Assembly: GCF_000259275.1 (NCBI RefSeq)
Contig: NC_017735.1
Coordinates: 992,001 to 1,056,000, forward strand
Direction of reading: 5' to 3'
Length of the DNA stretch: 64,000 nucleotides
Source of the DNA: Helicobacter cetorum MIT 99-5656
GTDB taxonomy: Bacteria; Campylobacterota; Campylobacteria; Campylobacterales; Helicobacteraceae
Below, one piece after another: positions 37,856 to 45,952 of this stretch. Both the position numbers and the translations under genes were made by a program. Each line of letters begins with the position of its first letter. Within the stretch, counting starts at the first letter, position 1. The notes beneath the pieces are model-generated. The model saw only the letters and a list, made by a program, of their open reading frames with translations, did no database searches and was not told the origin of the DNA.

Positions 37856-37861
37856 ATTTTA

Positions 37862-38564
37862 TCCTAACTAACCTTAAAAATTTCTACCATAAAAAATGTC
37901 AAAGACAAGAAATGCAAAATCTTTCGGCTACAAAAAATAAAACACCATAAAAACATCAAATATTGCTAGCACATTCAATAAATAGCATATTAAATAGTAA
38001 AAACACATGAATGCAAGAGATTAAAAATCCAAACCATGCAAACAGAGCGGATACAATTTCTCAAAATACCAAGCTATAAAAACCCAAACCACCAAAGAGT
38101 AAAAAAACCATAAAGCACACACATAAAAAATGCCAAAAACCCAAACCATAAAGCACACAAACATGAAAGTATAAATACTTAAAAATACATAAATACAAAT
38201 CAAAAAATATATAATAATTTTCCAAAAACACATAAAAAAACAAAAATATTCAAAAATACTAAAATATGTAAATATAAAATAAACAAAAAATCTCTGAATT
38301 TTCTCTCTATAACGCACGATTTTAGGCTATTTTGACGCCTTTTAAAGCAATTTTTTAAAATACTGAACCTAATAAAACTATATTTTATTTTTTTAAAATT
38401 ATAAAATAGCGGTCTATTCGGTAAGCTTTTAAAATAAACACAATTAGGCACCAAAAACCATTCTTTTAATAAATCTATTAAAAAGTGGCTAGGTTCAAAG
38501 AAAGCTTACTTTAAAAAACTTAAAATAAAGCGTTTCACCGCTTTTGGTAAAAAGGGTGAGTAGC
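37862..38564. other. Gene-free AT-rich stretch
   Basis: About 700 bases with very low GC and A-rich on the plus strand. The words CCATAAAGCACACA and AAACCCAAACCA recur near 38080-38165. Open frames on the minus strand here translate to repetitive Phe/Tyr/Val runs with no features of a real protein. A basic stretch at 38438-38563 reads KKWLGSKKAYFKK but has no start codon. Confidence 0.6.
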
Positions 38565-39916
38565 TTAAAAGTTCCACTCTAGGTTAAACTCACCCATAGT
38601 GTATTTCAAGTTTTGTCCAATGCTTGCTCCTAAGAAAAAATGCTGTGTAACTAAGTATCTTGCATTTAAGCTTGCAAACCATTGCAATTTCGCTTTAGCC
38701 CCACTAGAGAACCACTGCCTTTGAGCGTCTTTAACATAAAATCCTGTGTATAAAAAACACTATTATTGTGTTGTTGACAGCTCAAGATTACTTGTCCTAT
38801 CAAAGATAGGCTATTTAATACCAAGCAATACTCCCTCAGCAACCCTACTATCTATAATGCGTGTTTGCCGTTGTGAGTTTTGATTATTCAAGGCTAGAGC
38901 GTTAAATTTCCCCCAAGCACCACTCACTTCTTTTCTTTTTTATCATAGGTCACGAGAGGTGAGCTGCTATTACCTAGGGGGATTACACAAAGGGCTTTCT
39001 TTAAGGTTTGTGCCATAAAAAGAGCAAAAACTGAAATGTAAGAGCATCCACCATTAAATTTTTGTCTGTCTTTTTCTTTTGTTCTAAAGGAACTTCTTGT
39101 GTTCCAATTCACAATTTTTGCCCACAAATAATCTTTCCTCAAAGAACCAAGATCCCCCTATTTCTATTTGCAAAATTAAGAAAAACATGGCATAGAACTT
39201 CTTTGTTTTGCAGATTGCCATAGATTTTACTATCTCTAATGAAATTGCAAAGTTACTAGGCTAGACTCAAAGGCTTGAATATGTTCATTGTTGGGGGCTT
39301 TTTCAATATTTTCTAGCAAGTAATCGCTAAGTTGTTTGCCTAACTTATCTCTAGTGTCAAAATAGCCTTGTGGGAGCTTGTCGTCTATATTGGTTTCATT
39401 TGCTTCCTTGCTAGGGTCTTAGCCCTACGCTTAAAGGATATGTATACCTTTCAACAATGTATTTTTTGGTGCGGACATACACGGTGCCTCACCTATAGGT
39501 TTGTTGGTTTTGTAGTGGTGTGCCATTTTTTGCATTTTTACAAATAGAGTCGCTTGCGTATTGAAAATTATAAGAAGTATTACTCCATGTCTTTACTCTA
39601 GCTCACCTAGATGAATAATTAATACTCAAAAATTCTCGCACCTAATATGGTGTGCTGTCGTCGTGATATTACGCCCTAAAGAAATCACATTTCCAGCCAC
39701 ATTGCGTGAAGAAAAATCTGACATGCCTGAAAAATCGGTGGTAGTGTCATGCTTGCCTTTGTAGGTGAAATCCTTGCTAGTTAGGTCAAACTTGCCTAAG
39801 TTTTGCCCAAAGTCCATGTAATCTCTCTAGTAGAAATTGTCTAAATTCAAAGTTTGGGCTTTGAGTGGGGTGTCAAAAAATAACGCTAAAGTGAGATAGT
39901 GTAAGCGGAATTTCAT
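38565..39916 (-). pseudogene. Decayed outer-membrane/autotransporter-like protein gene
   Basis: Reading the minus strand from ATG at 39916, with AAGGACTAAAA upstream, gives a signal peptide (KFRLHYLTLALFFDTPLKAQ) and then a stop. In shifted frames come pieces such as YMDFGQNLGKFDLTSKDF, SYNFQYASDSICKNAKNG and KKYIVERYTYPLSVGL. The final stretch HFFLGASIGQNLKYTMGEF ends LEWNF and a stop, like the last strands of an outer-membrane barrel. At least half a dozen stops and frameshifts break it. The pieces are in the right order, so this is one ancestral gene of about 1.35 kb. I cannot name the family with certainty; it is not a standard Hop sequence. Confidence 0.7.
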
Positions 39917-40139
39917 TTTTTAGTCCTTGTTTTGATTAAGGTATTCGTTTTATTTTGGTTATTTTTTAGTGGGATTGTTTTACCAAAAATTATCAAAAGG
40001 AGTGAATTTTCTTAAAAGGTTCATTTATGAGAGAATAAAGACGCTTTGCTTTAAGATTTAAGAAAAATTTTGTAGAATTACACTTACCCCCTAAGTTTTA
40101 GGCTTAGGGGGTAAAATTTCTTACCACAAAGGAATTGCC
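39917..40139. other. Spacer containing the promoter and leader of the plus-strand AapA-like gene
   Basis: Holds the ribosome-binding site of the decayed gene on one side and, on the other, TAGAAT (40073-40078) and the leader hairpin of the AapA-like gene at 40140. Confidence 0.6.
40085..40113. promoter_or_regulatory. Leader hairpin of the plus-strand AapA-like gene
   Basis: A perfect 11-bp stem (TACCCCCTAAG / CTTAGGGGGTA) with a seven-base loop, beginning six bases after TAGAAT at 40073-40078, i.e. at the expected transcript start. CTTAGGGGG is repeated at 40252-40260 over the stop codon, so the 5' arm can alternatively pair with the 3' end of the coding region. Confidence 0.75.
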
Positions 40140-40168
40140 ATGAAAAAGAAAAGTGGCAAAAAACCTTT
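40085..40168 (-). ncRNA. Candidate IsoA-like antisense RNA (40.2 kb locus)
   Basis: A minus-strand TATAAT at 40180-40175 within the toxin frame (over codons LLY) would start an RNA near 40168. It would cover the toxin start and ribosome-binding site and end at the leader hairpin, about 84 nt. Placement equals the other two AapA-like loci here. Confidence 0.5.
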
Positions 40169-40256
40169 GGTTCTATTATACTTAAAATTTCCTTTTTTTA
40201 AGTATGGGGTTAAATTAGTGGTTAAAAAATCTGCTAAGCCAAAGGTTTCCCCTTAG
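40140..40256 (+). CDS. AapA-like type I toxin peptide, 38 residues (40.2 kb locus)
   Basis: ATG at 40140 after AAAGGAATTGCC. The peptide reads KKKSGKK, then VLLYLKFPFFKYGVKLVVKK and a basic tail. The LYLK core, hydrophobic stretch and C-terminal lysines are those of AapA, but the SFLG is replaced by FPFFKYG and the C-terminus is about eight residues longer. A T7 run (40193-40199) in the middle could change frame, so this copy may be diverging or decaying. The leader hairpin, promoter and antisense -10 box are intact. It faces the AapA-like gene at 40413-40505 tail to tail. Confidence 0.72.
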   Translation: MKKKSGKKPLVLLYLKFPFFKYGVKLVVKKSAKPKVSP

Positions 40257-40386
40257 GGGGTTTCTTTATAGGGTAAGTCAAAATATTTTAGTGAAAGTCA
40301 TAGAAAAAGACAATCTGCAAAACTACAAACGATTAAATAAAACACTTTGTTTTTAAAATTATATATGAGTATTCATGCAAGGAAGC

Positions 40387-40406
40387 ACCCCCTAAAAATA
40401 GGGGGT
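40387..40406 (-). terminator. C5/G5 hairpin at the 3' end of the minus-strand AapA-like transcript
   Basis: ACCCCCTA and TAGGGGGT with a four-base loop, seven bases after the stop codon on the minus strand. The same word pair forms the 5' leader hairpin, allowing end-to-end pairing. Confidence 0.6.
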
Positions 40407-40412
40407 TAAACT

Positions 40413-40505
40413 CTATCGCTTAATTTTTAACACTAACTTAAACCCTAAGAAGGACAACTTAATGTATAATAAGCGGTAAGAGCTTGTTCTATGTTGCTTA
40501 AACAT
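40413..40505 (-). CDS. AapA-like type I toxin peptide, 30 residues (40.5 kb locus)
   Basis: ATG at 40505 preceded by GCAAGGAGCTACT, the same ribosome-binding context as the 28.5 kb copy. The peptide contains SSYRLLYIKLSFLGFKLVLK and ends IKR. It has the same 30-residue length as H. pylori AapA1 and the same KxSFLGxK core. TAGAAT (40568-40573) lies six bases before the leader hairpin. The conserved block from the -10 box through AACGC to ACCCCCTA is shared with the 28.5 kb copy, so the two are paralogues. It is the best-preserved of the set. Confidence 0.88.
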   Translation of the reverse strand: MFKQHRTSSYRLLYIKLSFLGFKLVLKIKR

Positions 40506-40561
40506 AGTAGCTCCTTGCAATAAATTTTCACCCCCTAATCTCAGCAAAAAACTAGGGGGTG
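40477..40561 (+). ncRNA. Candidate IsoA-like antisense RNA (40.5 kb locus)
   Basis: A plus-strand TATAAT at 40465-40470, inside the toxin frame over the LLY codons, would start an RNA near 40477 that covers the toxin start and ends at the hairpin at 40529-40561, about 85 nt. Confidence 0.55.
40529..40561. promoter_or_regulatory. Leader hairpin of the minus-strand AapA-like gene
   Basis: CACCCCCTA and TAGGGGGTG form a 9-bp stem at the presumed 5' end of the toxin mRNA. Confidence 0.7.
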
Positions 40562-40657
40562 AGCGTTATTCTATCCTAAACCCACTTAAAAAATAAAAGA
40601 ATCTAAAAAACATAAACCAGCATAATTAAGAATGAAAAAGCTCTTATTTTTCTTTGC

Positions 40658-40663
40658 TATAAT
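40658..40663 (+). promoter_or_regulatory. Extended -10 promoter of bioB
   Basis: TGCTATAAT, an extended -10, 26 nt before the bioB start, so the leader is short. Confidence 0.6.
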
Positions 40664-40689
40664 GTTAATTTTAATCAAAAAGGTAAGAT

Positions 40690-41538
40690 ATGCAAGAGAT
40701 TTTTTTATGCTCCATTTCAAATGTGCGTAGTGGGGATTGCAAAGAAGATTGTGCCTATTGCACGCAAAGTTCGCACCATCAAGGGCAAATCAAACGCTAT
40801 AAATTTAAAGATGAAAAAGTGGTGCTACAAGAAGCAAGAGCCTTGAGAGAATTAGGGGCTTTGGGGTTTTGCTTGGTAACTTCAGGGCGTGAATTAGATG
40901 ATGAAAAATGCGAATATATCGCCAAATTAGCTAGAGTGATTAACAAAGAAGAATTAGGCTTGCATTTAATTGCATGTTGTGGGCGAGCGGATTTAGACAA
41001 ATTAGAGTTTTTAAAAGAAGCGGGCATTCATAGCTATAACCACAATTTAGAGACTTCACAAAATTTCTTTCCTAAGATTTGCTCTACGCACACATACGAA
41101 GAGAGATTTACTACTTGTGAGAATGTGCTAAGGGCGGGTTTAGGGTTGTGTAGTGGGGGGATATTTGGGCTTGGGGAGAGTTGGGAAGATAGAATTAGTA
41201 TGCTTAGGGCTTTAGCCTCACTTTCGCCTCACACCACACCGATTAATTTTTTCATTAAAAATCCGGTGCTACCCATTGATGCAGAGACTTTGAGTGCTGA
41301 TGAAGCCTTAGAATGCGTGATTTTAGCAAGAGAGTTTTTACCTAATGCTAGGCTTATGGTGGCTGGGGGGCGTGAAGTGGTGTTTAAGGGCAATGACAAG
41401 CAAGAAGCTAAATTATTTGAATACGGCATTAATGCGGTGGTGTTAGGGGATTATCTAACGACTAAAGGTAAAGCCCCTAAAAGAGATATAGAAAAGCTGC
41501 TTTCTTATGGTTTGAGCTTGGCTACAAGCTGTCATTAA
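40690..41538 (+). CDS. bioB: Biotin synthase
   Basis: Radical-SAM enzyme inserting sulfur into dethiobiotin. The cluster-binding CxxxCxxC is CKEDCAYC near residue 17, followed by TQSSHHQGQIKRYKF. Later motifs NHNLETS and GLCSGGIFGLGES match BioB. At 282 residues it is the short Helicobacter/Campylobacter form. It ends on TAATG, overlapping the next gene, as in H. pylori. Confidence 0.95.
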   Translation: MQEIFLCSISNVRSGDCKEDCAYCTQSSHHQGQIKRYKFKDEKVVLQEARALRELGALGFCLVTSGRELDDEKCEYIAKLARVINKEELGLHLIACCGRADLDKLEFLKEAGIHSYNHNLETSQNFFPKICSTHTYEERFTTCENVLRAGLGLCSGGIFGLGESWEDRISMLRALASLSPHTTPINFFIKNPVLPIDAETLSADEALECVILAREFLPNARLMVAGGREVVFKGNDKQEAKLFEYGINAVVLGDYLTTKGKAPKRDIEKLLSYGLSLATSCH

Positions 41539-42431
41539 TGGTTTTCTTAAAAGAGTTTTTAAGAAATTTAAGGGGGTTTTTTCGTTTCATTAAAATGTGC
41601 TTTCCTTTGCGTTTGAAAAACGCCCTTTTGAATGTGAGCGAGCTGTTTTACTACGCATCAAGCTTGAGTTTTTATACGATTTTATCTCTATCGCCTATTT
41701 TATTGTTTGTTTTTAGTCTCTTTGTTTCAACTTATATGCAAGCTCATACAGGGGAAGTGGAAGCTTTAATTTTTCCTAACGCTCCAAAACTTATGGGGGC
41801 AATTAAGGATTTTTTGGAAACCTTTAAAAAAACGGATATGGCATTAGGCATGCTTGAAGCGGTATCTATTCTTGTGGCGTTAGTGCTGTTTTGTGAGAAT
41901 TACCGCTCTATTGCGTCAAAAATTTTTCAAGCAAAGCCTAGAGATTATATTTATTGTAGGGGTAAAGAAATCTTTTTATTTTGGGGGTTTGGCACGACTT
42001 TAGTGTTTGTAGTGGCTTTACCCTTAGTGGTGTTTTTTGACATTAAAATTCAAGTGTTTTTTGATGACAGAAATTCAAGTTTGTTGCATGTTTTAAGGTG
42101 GCTTGGCACTTATGCGTTTTTCTTAATCCTTTTTACTATCCCTACAAATAAGGTGTTTAACCATCGCTTTTGGGTGTTTTTATGGGTGTTTTTTACTAGC
42201 ATTTTTTGGCATGTTTTGAAATGGGCTTTTACTTATTATGTGCTGTATAACCGCACCTACCATGAGCTGTATGGAAGCGTTTCAATTTTATGGTTCTTGA
42301 TGAGTTGGGTGTATGTGAGCTGGCTTGTGATTTTAATGGGCATGTATGGGTGCAAAATGTGTGATAAATATGAGCCTAAGAGAGTGTTTAGGGGGCTTTT
42401 AGAATTTATAGCTGTATGCCATATAAAATAA
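41538..42431 (+). CDS. YihY/BrkB family inner-membrane protein
   Basis: A 297-residue polytopic membrane protein of the YihY family, once annotated as ribonuclease BN. Six hydrophobic segments and the conserved SELFYYASSLSFYTILSLSPIL, then GSVSILWFLMSWVYVSWLVILMG. Function is unknown in Helicobacter. The start codon shares a base with the bioB stop, indicating translational coupling. The last 33 nt overlap the convergent outer-membrane-protein gene. Confidence 0.88.
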   Translation: MVFLKEFLRNLRGFFRFIKMCFPLRLKNALLNVSELFYYASSLSFYTILSLSPILLFVFSLFVSTYMQAHTGEVEALIFPNAPKLMGAIKDFLETFKKTDMALGMLEAVSILVALVLFCENYRSIASKIFQAKPRDYIYCRGKEIFLFWGFGTTLVFVVALPLVVFFDIKIQVFFDDRNSSLLHVLRWLGTYAFFLILFTIPTNKVFNHRFWVFLWVFFTSIFWHVLKWAFTYYVLYNRTYHELYGSVSILWFLMSWVYVSWLVILMGMYGCKMCDKYEPKRVFRGLLEFIAVCHIK

Positions 42432-43097
42432 GGGTAAAGTTTCAAAGCGTTTGGAATTAGAGAACATTCTGGCGGTGGGTAGAATTTTAAACCCCCACTC
42501 AAGGCGGTGTTTTAAAAAAAGTGTGAGAGTGAGTCCCCCATCAATCATTAAGCCGCCTGAATACATGGCGTGTTTAAAAAACTTGAAATCCTGTCTGTCC
42601 ATATAGACCACCATAGCAACCCCAGCTCCTCCAAACGCCCCTAAATAATGCTTGTAACTTCCTAAAGGAAACTCCATTAAAATATCCATGCCTACTGAAA
42701 GCATGGTAAAAAAAGAGCCTGTAGGGTCTTTATGGCTTTGATAATTCACTCTTCCGCCCCCCAAATCCCATGCAAAAAATCCTCTAACACCGACATATTT
42801 TTTAAAAAAACTTTGCACGCCGGTTTTTAAATTTAGCGTTGCAAGGTAGTTTCTCACTTCTTTATTTTGATAGTCCTTAATCGTATCTAAAACCCCAAAC
42901 CCCCCTAAAAAATACCACCCACTTTTTTGGCGGGTGAGTTTTTGACGATTAATAATGTCTCTATAGAGTGCGTCATGCTCTGCTTGATATTTGTCTTTGG
43001 TGGCGTTGTCATGCAAGGTAGGTTTTGCATAAATGGGTGGGGTAATAAATCCCCATATAAGCAAGAAAGCATAAAAAAAAATGAGTTTTTTAAACAT
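42399..43097 (-). CDS. Helicobacter outer membrane beta-barrel protein
   Basis: A 232-residue protein with a signal peptide (FKKLIFFYAFLLIWGFITPPIYA) and amphipathic strands ending in YMAYSYKF, with the terminal aromatic residue of Helicobacter outer membrane proteins. It is one of the small paralogous families outside the Hop group. The frame continues upstream to 43148, but ATG 43097 places the signal peptide at the N-terminus. It overlaps yihY tail to tail by 33 nt and is divergent from mlaE. Confidence 0.78.
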   Translation of the reverse strand: MFKKLIFFYAFLLIWGFITPPIYAKPTLHDNATKDKYQAEHDALYRDIINRQKLTRQKSGWYFLGGFGVLDTIKDYQNKEVRNYLATLNLKTGVQSFFKKYVGVRGFFAWDLGGGRVNYQSHKDPTGSFFTMLSVGMDILMEFPLGSYKHYLGAFGGAGVAMVVYMDRQDFKFFKHAMYSGGLMIDGGLTLTLFLKHRLEWGFKILPTARMFSNSKRFETLPLFYMAYSYKF

Positions 43098-43227
43098 TTT
43101 GAAAATGGTTAGTCCTTTGTTAAACGGAATATTATTTAATGGTTTCAATTATTATTGTGTTAAAATAGCTTTAACAAACAAAATTTTGTTAACAGATTTT
43201 ATCTAATCTAAGAGAGAATGTATTTTA

Positions 43228-44361
43228 ATGAAGACAGAGAAACACAAATTTTTAGAAATGCTTAAAGATGGGACGAACTCTGTGCTGATTTTAAGGGGGG
43301 ATTGGGATTTTAGAACGAGTGTGTTTCATTTAGATGAGCTTAAAAAAACTTTATTGAATCATAGGGGACATCTAAAAATTGATTTTTCAGGATGTCAAAA
43401 AGTGGATTTCGTTTTTGGAATGTTCTTGCTTGACTTAATCAAAGAACATTCCCTAAAAATTGAATTATGCAATGTGTGTGAAACTAACGCTTGTGCATTG
43501 AAAGTGGTTAGAGACTGGATTGAGCAAGATGAAAACTCAGCATCTAAAAAAGTGGGTGCGAGATATGAGTTGATGGTTACTAAAGTGGGCAAGGGCGTTG
43601 TGGAGTTTTATAACACCCTTTTAAACGCACTCAATTTTTGTGGCATGATTTTGTTCTATTTTATCAAAGGCGTTTTTAACCCCAAACGCTTTTGTTTCAC
43701 TCCCTTAGTCCATCACATCAATGAATCCGGCTTTAAGGTTTTGCCAGTCAGTATTCTAACCGTGTTTATTGTAGGGTTTGCCATTGCTTTACAAGGGGCG
43801 TTGGAGTTACAGCAAATGGGCGTGCCTTTAACGGCGGTTGAAATGACTGCAAAACTTGCTTTAAGAGAAATTGGTCCTTTTATTCTAACTCTTGTTGTTG
43901 CTGGAAGAAGTGCAAGTAGTTTTACCGCTCAAATTGGCGTGATGAAAATCACAGAAGAATTAGACGCCATGAAGACTATGGGCTTTAACCCTTTTGAATT
44001 TCTAGTCTTGCCTAGAGTGTTAGCTTTAGTGATTGTCCTGCCCTTAATGGTATTTATCGCTGATGCATTCGCGCTTCTTGGGGGCATGTTTGCTATTAAA
44101 TATCAATTAGGTTTAACCTTTTCAAGTTATGTAGATAGGTTGCATGACACAGTAACTTGGAATCATTTTTGGGTAGGCATTGTTAAAGCCCCTTTTTGGG
44201 GGTTTGCGATTGCAATGGTAGGATGCATGCGTGGTTTTGAAGTCAAGGGCGATACCGAGAGTATTGGGCGTTTGACTACCATTAGTGTAGTGAACGCCTT
44301 ATTTTGGATAATTTTCTTAAACGCCGTGTTTTCTATTATCTTTTCTAAATTAGATGTTTAA
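43228..44361 (+). CDS. mlaE: MlaE-family ABC transporter permease with N-terminal STAS-like domain
   Basis: Inner-membrane permease of a phospholipid (Mla/MCE-type) transporter. Residues 1-95 form a STAS-like domain (LKIDFSGCQKVDFVFGMFLLDLI). The MlaE domain follows with VGFAIALQGALELQQMGVP, ELDAMKTMGFNPFEFLVLPR and GCMRGFEVKGDTESIGR. The fused STAS plus permease form is typical of epsilonproteobacteria. It heads a five-gene run with the ATPase, the MCE protein and two lipoproteins. Confidence 0.92.
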   Translation: MKTEKHKFLEMLKDGTNSVLILRGDWDFRTSVFHLDELKKTLLNHRGHLKIDFSGCQKVDFVFGMFLLDLIKEHSLKIELCNVCETNACALKVVRDWIEQDENSASKKVGARYELMVTKVGKGVVEFYNTLLNALNFCGMILFYFIKGVFNPKRFCFTPLVHHINESGFKVLPVSILTVFIVGFAIALQGALELQQMGVPLTAVEMTAKLALREIGPFILTLVVAGRSASSFTAQIGVMKITEELDAMKTMGFNPFEFLVLPRVLALVIVLPLMVFIADAFALLGGMFAIKYQLGLTFSSYVDRLHDTVTWNHFWVGIVKAPFWGFAIAMVGCMRGFEVKGDTESIGRLTTISVVNALFWIIFLNAVFSIIFSKLDV

Positions 44362-44377
44362 AAGGTTGGATATTTGA

Positions 44378-45151
44378 ATGAGTGAAATTTTAATTGAAGT
44401 GAAAAATATCCATAATGCTTTTGGAAGCACTATTATTCATAGGGGCGTAAGTTTTAATGTGTATAAGGGCGAAGTGGTAGCCATTTTAGGGGGTTCAGGG
44501 AGTGGTAAAAGCACTCTTTTAAGGAGCATGATTTTACTTAATCGCCCCATAAAGGGGGAAGTGCTACTTTTTGGGGAAGACATATGGAAACTCAAAGATG
44601 AAGAGCAACGCAAGATTTTTAATCGTTGCGGCATTTGCTTTCAGTTTGGAGCATTATATAGCTCTCTAACCGTTTTAGAAAATGTAGGCATCATGCTAGA
44701 AAAATACAGCCCTTACTCTAAGAATATTATTGAAGAAATTTCTAAAATGTGGATTGAAAAAGTAGGCTTACCCACTAGAGCCTACCATCTTTACCCCTAT
44801 GAATTGAGTGGGGGTATGAAAAAGCGTGTGGGTTTAGCTAGGGCTATGGCGACTAATCCTGAAATTTTATTTTTAGATGAGCCAACAAGTGGACTAGACC
44901 CTTATAGTGCAGGTAAATTTGATGAACTGATTATGATGCTCAAAGAGAGTTTGCAGCTTACGGTAGTGATGATTACGCATGATTTAGACACTGTGCATGA
45001 TTGTGTGGATAGATTTATCATGCTTAAAGATGGGTTATTAGAATTTAATGGAAATTTAGAAGAATTTGTTAAAAAAGCCCAAAGTGAAGGGCTAGATGAA
45101 GGAAATTTATTCAATTCAACACGAGGAGAGAAATTTTGGAAAGACATGTAA
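44378..45151 (+). CDS. mlaF: MlaF-family ABC transporter ATP-binding protein
   Basis: Cytoplasmic ATPase of the lipid transporter. Walker A GGSGSGKSTLL, Q-loop CFQFGALYSSLTV, ABC signature LSGGMKKRVGLARA and Walker B EILFLDEPTSGLDP are complete. The stop overlaps the following MCE gene by 16 nt. Confidence 0.95.
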   Translation: MSEILIEVKNIHNAFGSTIIHRGVSFNVYKGEVVAILGGSGSGKSTLLRSMILLNRPIKGEVLLFGEDIWKLKDEEQRKIFNRCGICFQFGALYSSLTVLENVGIMLEKYSPYSKNIIEEISKMWIEKVGLPTRAYHLYPYELSGGMKKRVGLARAMATNPEILFLDEPTSGLDPYSAGKFDELIMMLKESLQLTVVMITHDLDTVHDCVDRFIMLKDGLLEFNGNLEEFVKKAQSEGLDEGNLFNSTRGEKFWKDM

Positions 45152-45951
45152 ATTATACTTTAATCGGTGGACTCTTCTTTTTATGCTTAATTTGTATGGT
45201 AGGTTTTATTTTATGGCTAGGTCATGTGGGCTTAGAAGATGGAAAATACCAAAAATATGTAGTCTATACAGACAAAGACTTAGGAGGGATTGCAGCCAAC
45301 TCGCCCATAAATTACAAGGGCATTCAAGTAGGCAATGTTGTCAAGGTAGGTTTTGCAAAGGGAAGAGTAGGAGTGGTGCGTTTGGATTTAATGATTGATT
45401 CTAGCGTTAAAATTCGTAAAGATTCAAAAGTGGCTGTTTCTTCTCAGGGGCTTATGGGGTTAAAGTATTTAGCCTTAGAGCAAAGTAAAAATGAAGCGTT
45501 TTATAGCGGTAATGACAAAGAAGAAAGGGTTTTAATCTTTAAAGAAGGGCTTATGGGTCGCTTAGCTGGGGACGCTAATCAAGTGGTTCAAGAAGTGGTG
45601 AAAGTGATTAAGAATATAGATAAAATGCTAGATAATGAAAATGTGGAAAAGGTTAAGCACATCATTGCTTCAGTGGATAATGTGATGGCTAATTTGGAAG
45701 CGAGAAAATCTCAGTTTGATTTGTTGATTAAGAATGCTAACGACCTAGTTTTAAATGTGGGGAATGTGGCTTTTAATGTGGATAAACGCCTAAAAGAAGG
45801 GCAATATGACTTTAAGGCGATGTTTACCCCTTTGATTACACAAGCAGAATTGAGCTTGAGAAATATTGATAATTTTGTTCAAAAGGGTTCTATATTGATA
45901 GATAAATTTGAAGCTGACCCTTACAAAACCATTTTTGGAGAAAGGAAATAA
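45136..45951 (+). CDS. mlaD: MlaD-family MCE-domain protein
   Basis: Substrate-binding protein of the lipid transporter, anchored by one N-terminal helix (IGGLFFLCLICMVGFILWLG). The MCE domain follows, with YTDKDLGGIAANSPINYKG and SSQGLMGLKYLAL. The C-terminal half is helical and probably forms a periplasmic needle or hexamer contact. Length 271 fits epsilonproteobacteria. Starts at a TTG (45136) inside the mlaF end. Confidence 0.92.
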   Translation: MERHVNYTLIGGLFFLCLICMVGFILWLGHVGLEDGKYQKYVVYTDKDLGGIAANSPINYKGIQVGNVVKVGFAKGRVGVVRLDLMIDSSVKIRKDSKVAVSSQGLMGLKYLALEQSKNEAFYSGNDKEERVLIFKEGLMGRLAGDANQVVQEVVKVIKNIDKMLDNENVEKVKHIIASVDNVMANLEARKSQFDLLIKNANDLVLNVGNVAFNVDKRLKEGQYDFKAMFTPLITQAELSLRNIDNFVQKGSILIDKFEADPYKTIFGERK

Positions 45952-45952
45952 C

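Noticed and set aside
38021..38317. Minus-strand reading frames rich in Phe, Tyr and Val
   Set aside because: Products of A-rich low-complexity DNA; repetitive, with no start signal or family resemblance.
38438..38563. Basic open stretch KNHSFNKSIKKWLGSKKAYF on the plus strand
   Set aside because: No ATG, GTG or TTG start and no ribosome-binding site; the SFLG-type core is missing although composition recalls AapA.
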